Assembly (NCBI GenBank): GCA_016802295.1
Contig: JAESIW010000194.1
Location: 166,661-198,429 of the forward strand
Length of the DNA: 31,769 nucleotides
Origin: Brachionus rotundiformis
Taxonomy: Eukaryota; Rotifera; Eurotatoria; Ploima; Brachionidae
Direction of reading: 5' to 3'
Under the pieces are notes generated by a model that was not told the origin of the DNA, did no database searches, and saw only the letters and a program-made list of their open reading frames with translations. Both the position numbers and the translations under genes were made by a program. Below, one piece after another: positions 21,701 to 27,700 of this stretch. The number at the start of each line of letters is the position of its first letter. Within the stretch, counting starts at the first letter, position 1.

Positions 21701-24700
21701 ACCATCATCGGTTTGTTTAAGATCAGTGGAAAATTTTTTCATCAGACAATCTATTAAATTAATATAAGCGAAAATAAAGCTATTAAATCCAATTGAACTA
21801 ATTAAAACATTTCCGTGAATAATTGACTTGTAGGCCAAGAGATCGATTCGTGACTTAATCTCATCAAAGCAGCGGATAGCGTATTCTTGAAGAATTGATA
21901 TTCTTGATTTTAAATTTTTTAATTAATAACCTTTATAGATAATTCTAGGTAAAAATCTACTTGGCTTTTGGTATGCTATATTTAAGACCTATTTGAAGTA
22001 TCTTTGTTTCAAGGACATGTTTCCAACTAAGGTCTTGCTGAATGACCAGCATTGACTTGCAAATAATGGATGGACTAGCATTGTCCAAATTCACAGTTTC
22101 AATTATAAATTTGACATTTTCTATAATTAAAATTTTTTAAATTATTTTTAGATTACTCTAAAAATAAAACAAATACAAAAATATATTTAAATTTTATTAT
22201 TATTATTATTTGTTTATTGAACGCTTTATAGGCGATGTAAAAATATAAAAATTGAGTTTACCAAGCGTAAAATTGAGGAAATAATATGCAAAGATAACTT
22301 AATTTACCTGGAATCCTATTCGGAAATGATAATGGTTCATTTTTTCCATCTAAAAGTGACAATTGTTCAATCAATATAGGGTCATCGATGCTCGAATCGA
22401 GCACTATCCATTTTTCGATTTGTCTATAGTGTTGTTTCTAGATATAAAATAGATCATTAAATATAAATTTCTTTTAAGTCTAAGATAATTAAATAAGATT
22501 CTTTAAAAGTCAATTCAAAATGTTGTCTTATATATATGTCTTATTTAAAGAGTCAAATTTTGTAAATAATAATCATTTTATATTTTTTAATAAAAAAATT
22601 ATATTACCTTATTATTTACTTGATCTTTTTGTAAATTATAAGTTGAATCAAATGAATCAATCGATTGATTTAAAATTTTAGTGAACAATTCATTTTTTTC
22701 CTTAATTTTAAAATAAATTGAGTATAATTTTATCTTTTAATAAGTACTTGGGCATTGGAATATGCCGAAGGAAATGTGTGGTATGTTTTTATGTCCGGAA
22801 AGCGATTCTCTTCGTTCAAAAAATTTACCAAAATGGAATATTTTTTGAACACTTGGCTACTTTTGGATTCCTTTGGACAAAAATTTTCCAAATCTTAATC
22901 AAAATATTTTATTGTCAATTTACGCTGTTTTCCTTTGACTGTAATAAATTAATTGCTTTGCTAAGAGTCTTCCAGATGGTACTTTTTCCGTCCAAAGCAG
23001 GCCCACTCAAAATTACAGTCTGATTAACTCTAAGATTTGTGTAAAGATCAATCATCTAATTAGAATAAAATTTTCATCAATACAAAGTCTTGAAATAAAA
23101 TGCTGCTCACTTTCTGAACTTGTTTATTGTCCACTCGAAGACCATCGTCGCTCATTTGTGCCTTGATCAAATTGGTGAGAGTGTCTTCGATAAAATTGGT
23201 CGATTCATAATCGAAAATTTTCTTTAAAAACAAGTTAAACAAAACTTTGTCATTTGGTGAGGTGAAATTTGGTGAAAACAAGCAGGACATGTTCAAACCA
23301 ATGGCCCTTTCTGGTCGACCTTTGTCTTGTCTGTACTTAATGGCCGACAATTTGATTATTTTTGAAATAGTTTCGATGCTTTTGGACCTTTTAATAAACT
23401 CATTGGAAATCTAAAAATTAAAAATTTAAAATTAAACATAAACAAAATCAATTTGACCAACAATTGCGGGCAAAATGGTCAAAAAATCGAGTATCTTCTT
23501 TGCCAAAACTTCCACGTCACTCAAACCCTGACTAATTCCTTGGCTAATTAGCAGACCGATGGTGATCTGCTTCAGATCAGGCTCAATAATTCTCACAGTA
23601 CGAATACAATTCTTAGATAATTAACCTTTAATTATTTTTCCTCTTAAACATTTTTTAATTAAATACTTTTAAGTTTTCGGATAATTTTTTATATGATGTT
23701 GAAGTGATGAAGCAAGCCAGATTTGGGTTAATGCGCACAATGCGGCCCATAAAGCGGATGTAGCCCAGGTACGGTCTTTTGTAGAACAGGTCGGGCTTAT
23801 TGGTGCCATAGTTGATGGCGTCTTCTATTCTTTTGAGCTCATCATCTTAATTTAAACTATTAGTTTGAGAATTTAAATTTAATAAATATTAATAAAAAAT
23901 CAATTGTTAGTAAAAGTATTTGGATACCAAAAATAAAATAAAATTTTAAAATTTAATTTTGAATAAATAATTAATAAAAGTTTTGAAATTTATTCAAATT
24001 TAATTAAAAAAAAAACACATTTAGTGCTGATATGATCAAGATAAATAGATAGATAAATTGAAGTAGATAAGAATAGATCAAGTTACAAACCATCTGGTTT
24101 TTGACCACTAGATTTTGGTCTTGTTCCTGTGATATAAAAAAAATTATTATTTATGAACAAAAATCATTCCGGCAGCTAATGAATTTCAAAAAAAGCTATA
24201 AGCTTTACAAATATACTCAAACTAATTTCATTCCATAGTTAAACTAATTTAAAGCCTATTTACCTTTGAATTTGAGGCTTGATCCAATTGTTGACATGTC
24301 TTCGAAAATTGGAATTTTGTCAAACTCTTCGTCATAAGGCTCTTCGAAATACGTTTTCAAATCGGAGTTCTTAATTGATTAAATAATTATCTTAATTAAA
24401 AAATTTAATTATCAAGTATACCAATGAATAAAATGGTACTGTATGCACCCGTTGATTTTTTGGATTTTTCTTTTGACTTGTTAATGGCTTTAGAAAAATG
24501 ATTTTAGATTTAATTTATATAATTTAATTAATTAATTTTAACATTTTTGAATTAAATATGTCTATTTAAAAAAAAAAAGCTTTTAAAATAAATTTAATAG
24601 CTGGCCTTAAATTAAGGCTTTCTCTCTTAAAGTAAAAATAATTTGTCATAACTATACCAATGCCGTTCCCAAACCCGGATAGGACAAAAAAAAACTCAAT

Positions 24701-27700
24701 TAAAGATAAATTACTCTCTGTCTTATCATATATGGATCCAATATTCCATTAAGAGTGTGATCTTTTTCTGTTAAAAATTTAGCCGAATTCCGCAAATACT
24801 CAAGATGAAAACCAATTGTTGACAGCACATCTTGATTTATAAAATTTACATTATTTTTAAAAAATAAATTAACTTTGTTTTCAAAATACTCTTTTCAAGG
24901 TGGTGAACTTGGTCAAAAACTATCCAACAGCCACTAAAAACAAAACCTTTGAGCATACGCTCGGCCACTTGGTTGGTCAAGCCAGAGTTGCAATTAATTT
25001 GCATTAAAAATTGGCCACAATTCTTTGCATTACCATTAGGAAATGATTTTTATTAATTTTTAACTTTACTTGAGCCAGAAGATTGAGAGTTTGTCGCTTG
25101 CCAGAAGAGTCTGGTCCAATCAGAGCTCCACACCTAAACGATGTGACAGCCGATGTAAGGTTCAAAAAACATCGGTCTGTTAATGGACTTATTACCAATT
25201 GGGACGAAAAATCTTTTAAAATAATTCATAAAGTTTAATTAATTTAATTAATTAGCTACCATTAAATTCAAAATCATAAACTAAATTAGAAGTCATCTGA
25301 TTGACTTGAACATTTTCATATTTATTGTACAAGATAACCGATGGATCGGTATCATCATTATTCTTAAGGATCACTCGCTTCTCAAATGTATACTTGAGCA
25401 TTCGTAGCCATTCATAACTAAATTGGTTTAGGTTGGCAATTTCCATTAAATCTTTGAATTAAATTTAGCAAAAATATATTTTTTTAATTTTTGTCTACTT
25501 GAGGTCAACTCTTTAGTGTAAACGAGCCATAAGACCAATTTGGAATAGATTTCCCTTCGGTTGGACTCGGGTGTTGCCACTAGAAGCCCTGACAGCTTGG
25601 ATATTGAATTATTCAGATAAAATCTTAAAAATGAAATAACAGTTTAATTTGATTTTAAATTTTATTTACATTTAGACTTATCAAACTTTAAAGATTAATT
25701 TTTTTAATTATTTTTTGAAAAAGATAATATAATTAGGTTAAAAATTAGACAATTTCTTACAAGATAAATTTAAATTCGTCATGTTTTTTATGCTCAATTA
25801 TCCGAGAAACATGCTTACACCAAGTGAGCGACTCGGCCAAAACCACAACCTGAGTTGGAAACTGTCCCATTTCTTCCAGTCGTTTGTCCATTGACGGAAT
25901 AGATTGATAATCTTTTTAAAAAATAAATTTAATATAAAATATATATATTTTTATTTTAAACTAAATTTAAACCTGAAAATTCTTCAAGTATGTCCATGTA
26001 AGCGTGCAGATGTTTGCAAACACTGGACTTCATAATTTTGGAAAAATTCTTAAACCATTCAGAGGGCTTTTGGAGACTGTAGGATTTCAGAGCAGTAAAA
26101 AATTTCAATTGCTCCGCACCATTGCGACTTATTAGACCAGTCACTTCCAAATCGCTGGCTAGTATTAATTAAATATAAAGATTTGGTAATTTTTTTTTCA
26201 AGATAAAAACCATAAATGTCCAGTGCCAGAGAGTCGGGTTTTTCGTTTGTGGCAACATCTTTGGGCAGCGAATAGACCAAGTCTTTTATACCAGAGAAAC
26301 AAACTTTCACCGAGTCCAAATATTTTCGGCAATCTCTCATGTGGCTAAGGGTTTCTATCAATTTTTGCTTGTCCAGGAAATAGAAGCGCGCAAATTCAAG
26401 ACAATTTTGCTCAATGATATTATCAAAATTGTTACAGTGATTTTGCTTTAATGAAAACAAAATTAGTATCTTTTTTTCTAAAACAAATAATTTAAGCATA
26501 CAAATTTGGTCAATAATTCAGACAACTTGGTCTTGTACAGATCGTCCTTTAGAATGTTCATTACATAAGGATCAGCATTTATTTTATTCTGAAAGTCTTT
26601 TAAATCAGCCACAGTAATTTGGAAGAGAATGGAATCCTGAGTTGGCCGGACATAGCTGTCAATGTCCGAATAAATTTTTTCCAACCACAACCACTAATTT
26701 ACCAATTTAAAAATGGAAAAAAAAATTTTTGGTTAAATTACTCTGTATTGAACTTGAAGCCATAATTCGCTTAGTTCTATAATTTTATTTATCTTAGTCT
26801 TAAATTCGAGGACTTCATTCTTAATTGACTTGCTCACTTGAGATTGAAGAATAATGTCCAATTTTATCAGTGAATCCTTTTTGAAGTATATCTTTACAAA
26901 AGTTAATAAAAAAAAAATTATTTTTACATCTGCATAAAATCTTATTTCATCAATATCAATTAATTTGTATTTTACATCATTTAATAAGGAAAGCTGTTCG
27001 TCACTTTGTTTCCTCGACTGTTCCTTCAGCTCTTTTATGCGGCTTGTTTTGGAACCTTTTGATTTTTTGCCTTCTGTCTTTTCCAGCTTAAATTTGTCCT
27101 GTTTGTACAGCTTGATTGGGAAATGTTTGGCCAATTTGTATTTTAATTTTGTAGTCCAGAGCTCAACAATGGAATTAAATTGAGCAACGTGGTTCGAATC
27201 TATGGAACCACGTTTATAAATGGCATTTATCAAATCAATGTAGTCCATTAGTCTTAGGTCCATTAATTCCTCCACTGTATAGACCTTCTTCGGGTCATAC
27301 TCGAGGCCCAGAGCTGCCAAAAGCTCTTGGAAGTGCTCATTCTAAATGGAAATTAATTATTGTACAGCTTTTAATAAAATTTGAGACGACCAAAATAATT
27401 TTCATATTTTTTTAAATCTCCTTCAAAAAAAAAATCTTATCATTTAAGAAATTGAGTTGTTTGTCAAAAATAATAATTAATAGCTTTAATTATTTAAACT
27501 GTTGAATAGAAATAATTTCATTTCATTTAAAATATTTAAAGTTAAAAATACAAATTTTAAAAAAAGTATATTTACAATAGATTTAATTAAAAAGAGAAAC
27601 ATACTTTTGGAAAAAATTATATAAGTTTGTGGTCAGACCCCACTTAGAATGTGCGGTGCAGGTATGGAATCCAAATAAAAAGATGGAACTTGTCACAAAA

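Noticed and set aside
22871..22923. Apparent frameshift just after the AAA2 P-loop
   Set aside because: A 53-nt GT-AG intron ending at the CCAAAG acceptor restores the frame and leads into the NPKAI-like site, so no mutation is needed.
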